This document shows, in pieces, positions 12,439 through 24,559 of a stretch of 64,000 nt of DNA. The notes below the pieces were generated by a model. That model saw only the letters and a program-made list of their open reading frames with translations. It did not search any database and had not been told where the DNA came from. A program made the position numbers and the translations under genes. Each line of letters starts with the position of its first letter. Position 1 is the stretch's first letter. Source of the stretch: Tetragonia tetragonoides (Eukaryota; Streptophyta; Magnoliopsida; Caryophyllales; Aizoaceae); assembly GCA_038025085.1 (NCBI GenBank), contig CM076147.1:26451001-26515000 (forward strand), read 5' to 3'.

Positions 12439-12586
12439 GGTCTTATGCGACTAACTCACTGAAAAATAGGGTTATTATTTGGAAACATAGGGGTCACTTA
12501 TTATTGGCGTTGACTCTTATTTTACTAAAAAGTGACTCTCGTCTTATCAAAAATTACGAAAAGACCGTCTTAAAGAAGTTTTTGTG
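12439..12586. mobile_element. MITE, 'GTCTTGTGTGAGAC' family, copy 1
   Basis: Related to copies at 26611, 41573 and 48300. Shared blocks include 'ctaactcac', 'taggggt', 'actaaaaagtgactctcgtctta' and 'aaaagaccgtctta', ending in a TTTTTGTG segment. It lies just after the defensin-like stop codon, so it is probably in that transcript's 3' region. The superfamily is not certain. Confidence 0.65.
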
Positions 12587-13668
12587 TTTTTTTTTTCTTT
12601 TTTTTAGGGCAAAAGAAAGTGAAAACTAGAGTACTACTTTTCTGTTGCTGTTTCTAACTTATGTCTTTTATTTTCTTTTCCTTTCCTTTTGATGTTTTTT
12701 TTTTTTTTTTTTTTTTTTCTAATAGCAAATACGCACCATTTTTATCCATATACGAAGGCGGTTACATCTCACGTTTATTCTCCTTTTAGCTAGTTCGTCA
12801 TTGTGACTACTTCCTCACCTTTAGGAGACCGAGAGATCAAACTGCAAAAGATGTAAAATAAAAACGGAATGTTAGGAGCTATGACAATCTCATGCACTCT
12901 CCTAGCAGTACACACTTGAAAGAATTGCAAATGGGCAGTTAGAAACCTCAAAAGGCATGACCTTAGGTCCTTAGGGCGGATAGCACAGTTGCGCATCACG
13001 TGGATAAAGTCTCATCACCTTCAAAGAAGTGGCTTCCTTGCAATTTCAAACGAACCATAACAAAAAGGAATATACCACACAGACACACAAGCCCCACTCC
13101 GACTCGCCCCGTGGCTTAAGAACAAGCCTGTTGGTTCAGAGTGCAGGAAGGCAGCACTCAGGTCACTTCAGTACTGATAGAAGCAGTGCAGCAGAAGCAG
13201 TAACAGAAGGGACCTGAGGGCGAGTAAAGTAAAAATCAACTAAAATGTGCACATATCATATCATTGAGTACAAGTTCAATACGCAACTAAACAAGTGATT
13301 TTCATTTCATAAATAAGCATAACAAAACACTAGTGTTCAGCTCCACTGTACTGGAGATTGTACAGACACGAAAGAATCTCAAAATGCATCTATCATGCCT
13401 GATGGTGAGGAAGGCACAAAAGAAAATTGCAGGCAGCTTTCCATTTCACCATCATCAAACTCAAAAATGTGTCAATCAAACAATGGATCAATCGTACCTT
13501 TACACAAAGGGAGGAAGAAAAAATGAAAGAAAGAATAAGATGAATCACCCAGATACAAGGGATTCCCAAACCAATTGAAGAGGACTACCGAAGGGACGAG
13601 GGGAAAATAAGAAAAAAGAAGAGAAGTCTGTGGTAAGAGACTAATAGGGGTACCATGTACAAAGATTC
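12587..13668. other. Intergenic / 3' flank of the LRR kinase gene
   Basis: Contains a poly(T) run at about 12697-12718. The part next to 13669 is likely the 3' UTR of the minus-strand receptor gene. No other gene is supported. Confidence 0.5.
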
Positions 13669-16600
13669 TCAACCAGATATTGAACAGAGATCTTCAAAGA
13701 TATGTCGGATGTTAGGCCTCTCATTTACAGGAAGAATACACCTAAGGGATATGCCGAGCATATCATCCATTGCTTTTGAGGGTTCCTCCCCCCCTGCAAT
13801 GTTTCTATCTATACAGTCCATTCGTCGCCCTTCTTGATCGCACAGTCGAACCCAGTCTGTCAGATCAACAGCACCCGACTGGCCTGATATGATGTCACCG
13901 GCACTTCTTCTTGTCAAAAGTTCCATAAGGATCACTCCTAATGAATACACATCAGCTTTGAATGAGGGCATAGGTTTAGAGGCATTAGCAAGTTCTGGAG
14001 CACAATAACCAAGTGCCCCGAGATTCAAAATCTGCTCCGCAATTCCAGCAGGCGTCATTAAGCGATGCAAACCAAAATCTGTCAGCCATACACTGAAGTT
14101 GGGGCCAGCCAAGAGTATATTTGTTGGCTTTAGGTTTCCATGAGTCATGCCTCTATCATGAAGAAAGACCAAGCAGCGAGCAACATCAACAGCAACTCTC
14201 AGTCTTTGGCTGAATGACAAATGCGAGTATCTTCGTGGTGTTGATTCTGCACACAGAATGATAAATGAATATATTGACCACACTAGACAGAGGGAGAAGG
14301 GAGAGAGAAAGAAACAAAGAGAGGACTGCAAAACAAATTAATCAAACAAAAGCACAACTTCACCAATATTTGTAAATCAGGATTTCTTAAGTTGGTATAT
14401 AATATCATCCTGATCTCATACAACTTTCCAAACTAGCTAGGGGTAAAACCAAAAGCGACAAAATTAAACCCCACGCAACCATAGAAGCATGTCTTGAGTT
14501 TCATGATGGTGGAATTTTTCACAACCCTCCTTTTACTACTTTTAACACGACCAAACACCTAATATTACAATATCTAACCTTTCTCCTTCAGGGGGAGGGA
14601 GCAAAGAGAATCCAGGAGAGGGGTGAGGGTGTACAGAGACTTGAGGTTTGGAATCCAATAGATATTTTCGGGTGGCAGGCAGAATAAGAAAATCGGCCAA
14701 AATGATGAATGAATTGCTGGTGAACAATGAACTTTCCCAAAGATGTCAGAAAGGCAATGGACAACCCGCCAAGTCTACCATCCAGTTGCCACTTTCCAGT
14801 CCAATCATCAATCGTGGTTCACAAACTATAAATGATATCATAACAGCGCCAATATCACATTGTACATTACTACAATTCATCATTTAATTCAGTCTTTTGT
14901 AAAATGCCTATTGCACAAATACACTCCATTACTAATGAGACCCTATAGGAAAAATGACATTTCATTAAATATCTTGAAAACGACAGCGAAACTAGTAAAC
15001 AGAATAACAGATTATGCATTGGGAAATCAAGCAAGAACTGCACTAGAAAACCATTTCCATTGTGTTATCAACCATAACTACCAACAACTAGTTTAACATG
15101 CAATGCTCCTCCTACACTCATACCTTGTAGGTAGGACATATTCATGTACTAAATTACACATGAATGGCAAGCACTAAAATCCATAGAAAAACCACCCCAA
15201 CAAATATGCCGAAATACTATGGATCCTAGAGCAGCAGCAGCAACACCAACAACAACAACAGGATCTAGGAGTTCCAAATGTAGGCAGCTTTACCCCTAGC
15301 AAGTTGCCTAGTAGAGAGGATGTTTCCAATAGAACCATGAAAGAAACTTTGAAACCTTGAAGAAATTGAATGATTGAATGCAAGCATGAATGAAAGAATA
15401 ATAAAATTAGAAAGGATGACTAAATCAAAAATTATATAACAAATTAGATGACTAAGCAAGTAAATATGTAAATAATAAAGCTATACATCAGGACTTTGAA
15501 AAGAAGAAAGATAATTAAAATTGCAACACCTTTACTTGTGCTATATTATATTTAGAGTATGCATTAAGAAGTGCTCTTGGGTGCAAAATTACTGAACTAG
15601 ATCCAGAACTTATTTGAGTGATGATGTATGATAACCATTGCGAAAATGGCAACCACTTGTCACTGTTTATGCGCAAGAAAAATATCTAAAGATACACAGC
15701 ACGATCCACAAAGGTAGTCAAGTTGACTTTTTAGAATGAACTTGGAACATTTTTTATATTACATATACTTTAGCCAAAACTATAAATTAAGAAACGTCCA
15801 AAAAAGTAAGCTAATAAAAGTATATTTCAAGACAAATCATAAAGTGAAATTTTCAAAGTGCGAGTCAGTATATTGTTAGAATAGTACAGAACATAGTAAT
15901 TTAAAAAGTCAAACTTGACAACCATTATGCGATGGAGGAAGTACTAAATTAATGGGAGCTTCGCTAGTTAAGACCATGCTAACAACAAAAATTCAACAGC
16001 ACTAAGATGCCCAATGTGCAAGAGTTTGAAATATTCAAGAAAAATTCACACTATTGCCCATGGAGCTTGGATATAGACAAATGCAAGTAAAGCATATGGA
16101 GCAGAATCTAGGAAGTATATGAGGTAGTAAATTTTTAGCACACTAGACAACCAGTCAAACATCGTAGAGATCCAAAATTAATGTACTTATAAGCTTGGAA
16201 TGTCTTACCATACAGGTGTAGGGCCAAGCTATCCCCCTGGATATAATCTGATAAGATAAGCCTCTCTTGTTCTTTTGGCCCCCAGTAATAAGCCCGTACT
16301 GGTACTATATTTGGATGCCTTAGAGAGCCAATCTTTTTTACTTCCTTCGCAAATTCTTTCTTATGTTTGACCAATCCCACTCTCAGCCATTTCACTGTCA
16401 ACATTTGTCCACCATCCAGTGTAGCCTTGTACAATGTACCATGACTGCTTCGACCAAGAACTTCAGCTGGAGCTCTTGATAATTGCTCAGCTGTGAATAA
16501 AAGTGATTCATCAAGGAAAAAAAGCTCTCCAGCAAATCGATCAGGTGAGTAGACATCCAATGTTACAGGTGGTTCTGATGTCTCAACAAATCGGGGTGAG

Positions 16601-19600
16601 GAGGAAAATGGTGAACCTGGGGGAGACTTCCTTGCCGATGTCACAATAGGATTAGCAGGAAGACTGGGCTTCATATAAGTAGAAGTGACCTCCTCAGGGG
16701 CATGCTCAATGATTTCTGTTGCAAGTTCAGGCTGTCCTGACAATGTCCTTGAATTTGAAGTCAGCAAATGATCATTTGAAAAACTCAAAGAACTTTGTGT
16801 AGGCTCCGAGCCTGCATGAAAGTTGAAAAGAGAAGGCCGTGCAAATCTTCCCAATTTAACATCTCTATCACTTGTTGCACCATTGAACTTGCTTCTTCCA
16901 TGGAATGCATGAAGCTGAGCACGATAATAAGCAATTGAAACAAATGCAATCATGAGGGCAGCCCCAATTGAGGCAAGAATAATCGCAACTCTGATACTAG
17001 ACTTTGAACTGTGACGCCTGCCTCCTTCAGGAATATAATCGTTATTGCCTGGGGGTCCACCAGGGCCCGGGAGAACTAGCTTCTCGTTTCCAGGATGAAA
17101 TGAACTTGGTGGAAATTTTCTTAAGCTTTCTGGGACAGTACCCGACAAGTTGTTGTAGGTCACATTCAATGTTGTCAGACTTGAAGGAAGCTTGTCAGGC
17201 AAATGACCTTCAAAATGATTGTTTGACAAATCAAGGGAATCCAATCCATGAATATTGCCCAGTGTTTTTGGTACATGCCCTGATAAACCATTTTTCGCTA
17301 AGTTAAGATTTTTAAGCCTACTCATCAATCCTATCTCCAATGACAGACCACCAGTTAGTGAATTGTCAGAAAGATCCAAGGACTCCAACGGTGCAAAGAT
17401 AGGCTGAGCCAAGAATTCACCAATCTTAGATTCTGGAAAGGGAATTACTCCATTAAATTGGTTTTGAGAAAGATTCAGGTGCATCAAGTTCAATGAGAAC
17501 AATGCCGGTGGAATTGGCCCAGTAAACTTGTTAATGCTCATATCAACCTTGGACAATCGTGAGAACTGAAGCCATTCAGTGGGCAAGCTACCATCTAAAG
17601 AATTGTTGCTGATTCTTAGTGAAGCCAACCCTGATTGAGAACTAAATTCTGGAAAGCCACCTGTCAATCTGTTCGAACTCAGATCTAGGATCTCCAAAGT
17701 TGTCGAGTTGATACCACGAACTGAACCTGTGTGCACAAAAAAGCTTGGTTTTTCAAACAGCTCTTTCATGGAAACGAGGAAGATATACAGCAACAAAAGC
17801 ACCCTCTCAGAGCTAACTGGAATGGAAAAGGAACCAACTCATGCTATATGAAACTCTCGGAGCCTAAACCACGTCATTTCAAGCAATCTATAATGTGCAT
17901 TCATCAATGAATATGTTTTGAATGTGAAGACAAAGAAAGAATAACAATTAAGTAACTGCATCAATCAGTTTCAGTATCTAACATAATCGCGCCAGCTTTC
18001 CAAATTGGTGAAATTCACAACACTGTCAAGAGAACCATGCTAAATTACTAATACAAAAAGGCAATGTCTCCAAGGGCATCATATTCATACCATCCACCAT
18101 CCTTCCTATGTGGAACAAAACCTTGAAAATTTTGACATTTCCTATACCAACGAAGCTTTACCAAAGAAATTTGTAACCAGCTACACATTAACAAAGTATC
18201 CATACAGGTTAAGAAGGTGACACTTAGAACATAACTTAAATACTACCTCCGTTCGGAAAAATGATAACATTTACTTTTTGAAGGTCAAACTTTACAAACT
18301 TTGACCATTGATTTCGGAAAAAATATAAGGATTTACAATGTAAAAATACTATCGTTGGATTTGTTTTAATTAGTACTTTCGGAAAATCTATTTTTTATAG
18401 TTTATTTATTCATATAAACACGAATATTTATGGTCAAAGTAGTGCATTGGAGACCGTGTAAAAGTAAATGTTACCATTTTTCAGAAACGGAGGGAGTACT
18501 TCATACGGGTTCTCCTAGTCCTTACAAGTTACAATGAATACACAGTAGGAACAGCCCCAATAAAGTCACAAAAAGATGAAGGAAACGGAAATCCTTTGGC
18601 ATCACCTATTCACCTAACTGTTAGATTTCTATTTCTATATACCGTACCTGGTGCACCTTCAGTACATAGACACTCCATTAATTGACAAGACACCTTCCTT
18701 CTCATTAGCAATCTCAACGGAGCCTAACATTTAAAGACTTCATCATCCTACAAGCGCCCCTCCCCCGCCCCTCCCCCAAATGGTATTGTTGAATGTTTCA
18801 TCCTACAAAGGGCACCTTACACAAACATTGAACCACCACTATAGCACTCTAACTACTTGGACCAAAATAATAGTAAACATCTCCCAGAACATACTTGATT
18901 AGCAAAAACCACACTACTATTCATATCCTAGATCCCTACCATATTCACATACAACCAAATGAAAACAATTGACTTTCAACTCCTACTACCAATCATGCTA
19001 CTACTCAGAAATATTGCATTTCACATTTACGCAACCACATGAGTGTCTACTACTATGTTCACAACGAAAAGTCAAATGATGGCAATCTCATAAACAATTT
19101 AAAGTACCATAATAATTAAAATTACAAAAACACAGAAGCCAACATCACTTACCAGAAAACCCATTTCCACTCAGATCCAATTCCAACAAAGGAACCGAAT
19201 TCGTCAACAGCTCAATTGGAACTTCACCAAACAACTGATTATTCCTTAACCTCAAAACCTTCAAATTAAACAACCCACCAAACTCAGGCATCTCACCACC
19301 AATCATATTATCCCCTAAATCCAAAACCTCCAAGCTCTTAAACAACGCCAACGTATCATTCGTCAAAAACCCGCCACTCAACAAATTCCTACTCAAATTC
19401 AAATGCCTAACAGTATTCCCCAATGTCGAGATATTCCCAACAACACCAGGCAATCCACCAGAGAAATTATTACAACTTAAATCAACAAACTCAACATTTC
19501 GCAACTCCGAAAAGAATACCCCAATGTCACCCCACAGCTCGTTTGAGTGCATATCCAAAACCCTAAGCTGCTGCAAATTCCTAATTCCACTAGGGTACCC

Positions 19601-20125
19601 ACCAGAAAACCGATTATTCGACAAATTCAAGTATTGCAAACCCCAAAGATCGTGAATTCGATCAGGGATCCGACCAATAAAATCATTTCCCGAAAGATCT
19701 AAGAACTGTAAAGTGCTCATTGAGCCCAATTGTGGAACTAATCGACCCGTAAAGCGGTTACCATCTAGGGTTAGGTTTTTGAGGAATTTAAGCCCAATTA
19801 AAGTGCTGAATTTGAGCTCGCCTTCTAGGTTTAGGTTTGAAAGGGAAATGGCGGTGATTGAGTTTGTTGTATCGTCGCATACGACACCGTAGAATGTACG
19901 AGGACATGCGTCGAGATCGTCGGCAGTTGAGACCGTCGTTTGGTTCCATGAAGTGATTTTCTGAAGTGGGTCTTTCTGGATCCCTTTTTTGAACTCGAGT
20001 AATGCTCGTAGTTCATTTGAAGTTGATGAGTGAACCAATGGTGTGAGGAGAGAGAAAATGATGAAAAATGTTATACTAAATATACTCATCCTACTAGTAA
20101 TTCTAGTTCTAGTAATGGAGAACAT
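13669..20125 (-). CDS. LRR receptor-like protein with pseudokinase domain (At5g10020 type), three exons
   Basis: Exons on the minus strand are 20125-19153, 17726-16209 and 14246-13669. Phases match, giving 1022 residues. The order is signal peptide, LRR N-cap with paired cysteines, leucine-rich repeats to about residue 540, membrane segment at about 568-590 (IRVAIILASIGAALMIAFV), and kinase-like domain at about 745-1015. The sequence closely follows the family I know as Arabidopsis At5g10020, described as SIRK1 (LGRSSHGTLYKATL, YYWGPKEQERL, SAGDIISGQSGAVDLTDWVR). The glycine loop is degraded, the HRD motif is HGN (THGNLKPTN), but the VxK lysine and TDFG are present, so phosphotransfer is doubtful. 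Expected site: plasma membrane. An ATG at 20089 is an alternative start with a cleaner signal peptide. Two LRR units known from Arabidopsis appear missing. Introns hold a Stowaway MITE and a SINE. Confidence 0.93.
15235..15345 (-). mobile_element. Au-like SINE fragment in receptor-gene intron 2
   Basis: On the minus strand it reads CATCCTCTCTACTAGG, then AGGGGTAAAGCTGCCTACAT and a GTTGTTGTTGTTG tail. That is the 3' part of the plant Au/TS SINE family ('CTCTCTAC..GGGGTAAGGCTGCGTAC'). Two relatives lie at 34390 and 42735. Confidence 0.65.
18243..18496. mobile_element. Stowaway MITE in receptor-gene intron 1
   Basis: The ends are CTACCTCCGTTCGGAAAAA and, inverted, the CTCCCTCCGTTTCTGAAAAA type, flanked by TA dinucleotides (18241-18242, 18497-18498). 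CTCCCTCCGT termini with a TA target are diagnostic of Stowaway (Tc1/mariner-derived) elements. Length 254 bp, no coding content. Confidence 0.9.
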
Positions 20126-20431
20126 CCTTTTTTTTGACGAACCCTAGTGAGAAGAATTGGGGCTATAGGAGAGAGAAAATAATGGGGGGATTAGTATCAT
20201 TTGAAAAGGGGGGTGAATTTTGGGGAAATGTTTAATAAAGGAAAGAGGGATATTTCTGGGTTGAATTGTGTTTGAAATTAGGGTTCGAGGGAAGTTGATG
20301 AAATGAAGAATGTGGGCGATAAAAATGGCGGAAATGGGGGAAAGAAGAAGATGAAGGTGGAGAAAATGGAGAGAGATGGATGGATATTTGGTGGGAGTGA
20401 GTAACTCCAGACTGTAAAGAAGACTGTTGTA

Positions 20432-20434
20432 GAG

Positions 20435-20469
<35 letters not shown>

Positions 20470-20476
20470 CTCTGAG
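20432..20476. repeat. (CT/GA)n tract upstream of the receptor gene
   Basis: CT-rich on the + strand, so GA-rich in the sense of the minus-strand gene, about 310 bp upstream of its start codon. It probably lies in the 5' UTR or core promoter, where such tracts are common in plants. Confidence 0.7.
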
Positions 20477-20497
20477 TTGCAGAAAGAAGAAAAACAC

Positions 20498-21386
20498 AGT
20501 TGTGGGTAGTGTGCTGCTAGTGATGCAGATGAAAATGCTAGGCTGGTTTGGGCTCTTTGTGTAGCTTTTTTGCTATTATACTATAGTATTATCCATAGGT
20601 TTGGTTGTTTTTTGGTTTTTTACATACATGGAAATGTACTATGTGAGATGAGGACATGAGTATCTGAATGAATATGTAGATATCTTAACTATAGAAATGG
20701 TTGGAATTGAGATGAACACATGGATAAAATTGAAATTAACTGCATGTATTATTGTCAATTTATTTTAAAATTAAAAAAAACATTCGGTAGAGAAGATGAA
20801 CTATATTATTAAGAACACTAATACAATGGTCTCTGACTATTATATATAAAATCCTTTTAGGACTACGATCAATCAAGACTCTAGTAGAAAACGCCACTGA
20901 ATCCAACTGCACCATCAAAGTGACTTCACTAAACAAAGAAGCAAACTCATAAAAAAGAACTGAAAAGTTTTTTTAAGGGATACACAAAATTATTATAGTG
21001 AATCTTATCTTATACTATTATAATTTGAATGTAGGTTGCACGACAGAGCTTCACAACTCAATCCAAAATATTTGTGCACTCGTCCAATTTGAAACTTGAA
21101 GGTTCACAAGTATTCTGGTAAAAATGAAACGTTTAAATTGCTTCAGAATCTAGATGAAAAAAAGGATACTCTAATTATATTATATTAGAAATACGTTTTC
21201 TTATTTATTTTTGGATCTCAATCTAATGGTATAGACTATAAAATTTTCATTGTGTGGAAAAAGTTATATTTCAAATAATTACATTTAAAAAAACCCTATG
21301 CTTATGATTAGTAAGTATCATGGAAGTTGACAAGTTGTTAGCAATATAATCTATTCATCCAGAATTAGATGTAATATAGTGATAAA
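20498..21386. other. AT-rich intergenic DNA, receptor-gene promoter side
   Basis: No exon or mobile-element end recognised. It should contain the promoter of the minus-strand receptor gene. Confidence 0.5.
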
Positions 21387-23493
21387 ATACATTGGTTGGA
21401 GAGTAGGTAACTCATGCTTTGCTTCAGTTCTTTGAAATAGATAAGTTTTTGCAAGTTAAATGCTACTACTCTTACCCTGATACCCAAAGTCAAACATCCC
21501 ATTTGTGTGACTGACTTTAAGTCGATTGCTTGTTACAATACTGTGTACAAATGCATCTCTACAATGCTTTCTTCAAAATTGAAAATGGTAATTTCTTCCA
21601 TTATCTCTGATTCTCAAAGTGCTTTTGTGGAAGGAAGAGTAATTGTTCAGAATATTCTGGTTTGTCAGGACCTGGTTAAGCATTTTAACACGAAGAATAT
21701 GAAACCCAATGTATGTTTAAAATTGATCTCAAAGAGGCTTATGATTATGTTGAATGGGCTTTTTTGGAAGAAATGTTATTTGTCTTGCATTTTCCTCCAA
21801 TGTTAATTCATTGGCTGATGACATGTGTCACTTCACCTTATTTTTCTCTATTGGTGAATGTTGAATCGATTGGATATTTTAAGGGGAAAGGAGGGCTACG
21901 ACAAGGGGATTCCCTCTGCCCCTTCTGTTTGTTATTTGCATGGAGTACTTGTCTAGGCTCAAGAGAGTTAGCCATATGGAAGAGTTTTTTTTCTACCTCG
22001 GATGCAAAACTTTAGGTCTTAACCACCTTTGTTTTGCTGATGATCTCATCTTATTATGTGATGGGGACTACAAATCAATGTTCTTGATGCTGCAAGGGTT
22101 TGAAACTTTTTCTACAAGCTCTAGTATATGTGCTAAGAAGGAGAAATCTTCTATATACAATTGTAATATTCCTGCAAGAAATCTGCATAAGATTATGCTT
22201 GCTTCTAGCTTTTCCCTTGGTGATTTGCCTTTCAAGTACATGGGAGTTCCTATTAGCTCAAAGAGAATTTTTGTGGCTGAATATGAAATTTTGGTTGATA
22301 AGATAGCTGCCAGAATCAAGACCTGGGGATCACGACATTTATCTTATGTCGGGAGGATAACTTTGATAAACTCTGTACTTATGAGCCTCCTTACCTACTA
22401 GGCTTTTGCTTTTATACTCCCTAAAGTTGTTCTGCATAAAATAACTTCTGTGTACATGAAATTTCTTTAGGGTGGGACTATAACTTACACACGAGTTCCC
22501 CTGGTTTCATGAGATCAAATGTGCAAAGCTAAAAAACAAGGAGGACTTGGCATGAGGGATTGTTATAAAGGCTGCCACTGGGAAACTGATTTGGAGTGTT
22601 GCTTCTAAGGGAGACTCATTGTGGGTGAAATGGATCAATCATGTTTATTTAATTAAAAGATGCTGACTGGTGGGATTATTCTCCCTCAAAATCATATAGT
22701 TGGTTATAGAAAAAATTTGTATTGTTAGAGAGATTCTTATTTCTCCTGGTTATGCACAAAACTAGTGGAAGCATACTCCTAATGGTGTGTATACTGTGAA
22801 GAGTGGTTATATGAGCCAACTGCAAGATTTGAGCAAGATTAATTGGGCATGTTGGGTGTGGAGCAGGGACAACATACCAAAGCATGACATTATTTGCTGG
22901 TTCTCTATGCTTGAGAAGCTCCATACTAGACAAAAATTTTATTCGCTAAAGGTCTGTGACATGACAAGTCCTATGTGTGATGTAGCTCCTAAGACAACCC
23001 CTCACCTTTTCTTCTATTGTGTTTTTAGCAGAAAACACCTTGAGTTGTGGAAGAAATGGCTGAAGGTAGCTGCTAGAACTAACAATATTTGAAGGTTGAG
23101 TATATGGTTACAAAGAAAGCGTATGAGCAGATTCAAGAAAAAAGTGATGTATGCTAGTCAAGCTGCCTTAGTTTAGAACATCCCGAAGACACAAAATGAA
23201 GCTGTATGGAACCAGGAGCTCCCTAGGCCTTAGTCACCTCTTGCAACTATGAAGTTTGATGTTAAATTTAGAGTTAATGCTTTATTGATAAAGAATGTGA
23301 GTGTCTGTGATACACAATGGTTAAGTAGCATTTGAGCTTTTATACTGCATTGATCCTTACTAGACTTGGGAAAGCCCTTCTTATAAGGTAGACCCCTCCC
23401 TAGATAAGGTTTGTGATGGGTCTTTGACCAACATTTGGCCAGTTTTGGTTTTAGTAATACAATTATTTACTTAGCAAAAAAAAAGGGAAAAAA
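21387..23493 (+). mobile_element. 5'-truncated LINE with reverse transcriptase and zf-RVT remnants
   Basis: The first codons read ...THALLQFFEIDKFLQVK, then TLIPKVKHPICVTDFKSIAC, QSAFVEGR, FADD (about 22033-22044), KYMGVPISSKR and YVGRITLINSV. A zf-RVT part follows at about 22790-23090. Frameshifts occur near 21715 and 21945, and an in-frame stop at 22399-22401. The 3' end is an A-rich tail at 23476-23493. AGTGATAA at 21379-21386 recurs at 23494-23501, a plausible target duplication, which puts the 5' end right at the truncation point. Confidence 0.9.
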
Positions 23494-23501
23494 AGTGATA
23501 A

Positions 23502-23923
23502 GTACACCACAAAATGAAGGAATTTTCATTGTATTTTAAGCACAATACTCTTGATAATAAATTACCTTTTGTCGTCAATTATGCAACTACAAAAACAAGG
23601 ATAATTTATATATTGGACATGTCGTCATATTTGTATTAGGGATAGTGATTCTTCATTTTGAAGGAATTGACATTTTTTGGATATAAAAAAGCCACAAAGA
23701 AAAATGTAGATGATTTCAAACGTTATCATTCATAATAACCCTCCAAAAGTTATAATACTGATTTAACTTTAATGCTCTAAATGTGGACGAAGATATGTGA
23801 GAGATCTGCTTGGATTGATTGTTGTCGGATTGTTAACCAAAGCTGCGGAATGACAAAATTCGTTTGAATCAAACTAATAGATTTTCTTTTCTTTTTGGGA
23901 AACTCTAATTGGTATCCTTATAC
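23502..23923. other. Intergenic, nothing recognised
   Basis: AT-rich sequence between the LINE and the Harbinger-like element. No gene or repeat end supported. Confidence 0.55.
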
Positions 23924-24181
23924 TTAGAGCATGGCAATCCATGTTCATCACCAAGTTCATAGAGGAAGAGAGAGTGGTGAACAAACACAAGGGCCATTAT
24001 CCATGTTCATCACAAGTTCATGAGGAGAGAGAGAGAGAGAGGAGAGAGAGTGATGAACTTGGGGCATTTTGTTCACCAAAATGCTTTGGGACGAACGGGG
24101 GGAAGGGGCGTTCATGGGGTGGGGACCGCTGGAAGGCTGACGCGTGTCCCGGGGGGACCGCGTAGCTTTAATTTTTTTTGA

Positions 24182-24212
24182 GTTCAAACGCTGCGTTTTG
24201 CAGCGTTTGAAC
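24182..24212. repeat. Perfect 13-bp inverted repeat with 5-nt loop inside the Harbinger-like element
   Basis: GTTCAAACGCTGC, loop GTTTT, then GCAGCGTTTGAAC. Flanking T-run and A-run nearly extend the stem. It lies in a locally GC-rich leader about 120 bp before a TATA box. Confidence 0.85.
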
Positions 24213-24330
24213 AAAAAAAAAATTAAGTTGGTGCGGCCTGACACGCGCGTCAGGTCGTCTGTCCTGGCACGCCACGTGTAAGGCCCTGGTTGGTTTTCGC
24301 AAAATTAATCTGTTGCAGTTTTGCAACGGC

Positions 24331-24338
24331 TATAAATA
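24331..24338 (+). promoter_or_regulatory. Candidate TATA box of the ORF1 transcript
   Basis: TATAAATA stands upstream of the first glutamine/asparagine-rich codons of ORF1, at a position expected for its promoter. Not otherwise supported. Confidence 0.4.
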
Positions 24339-24559
24339 AAAAAAATCTAAAAATTATAAAAAAAAAAAATATCAACGGCTATATATTTCTTGTGATCTAT
24401 AAAATGAGACCAAACTTGACATTTTTTGGCACAAATCTGAAAATCATCCATTTTCTCTCCTAAAACTACTTTTATTCCTCTAAAAATTCATATTTGCTCT
24501 AAAAACTTCCTCTTTTCTATATTTTGAATCCTAATAATTTTTCCTTTGGTAGAAATAAT

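Noticed and set aside
13333..13578. 81-codon + strand frame
   Set aside because: Opposite the 3' flank of the receptor gene, no domain or splice support.
15700..15945. Possible Stowaway relic in receptor intron 2 (GATGGAGGAAGTA at the right)
   Set aside because: No convincing left end or TA flank could be found.
17004..17306. 100-codon + strand frame
   Set aside because: Antisense shadow of receptor exon 2, whose sense strand is clearly coding.
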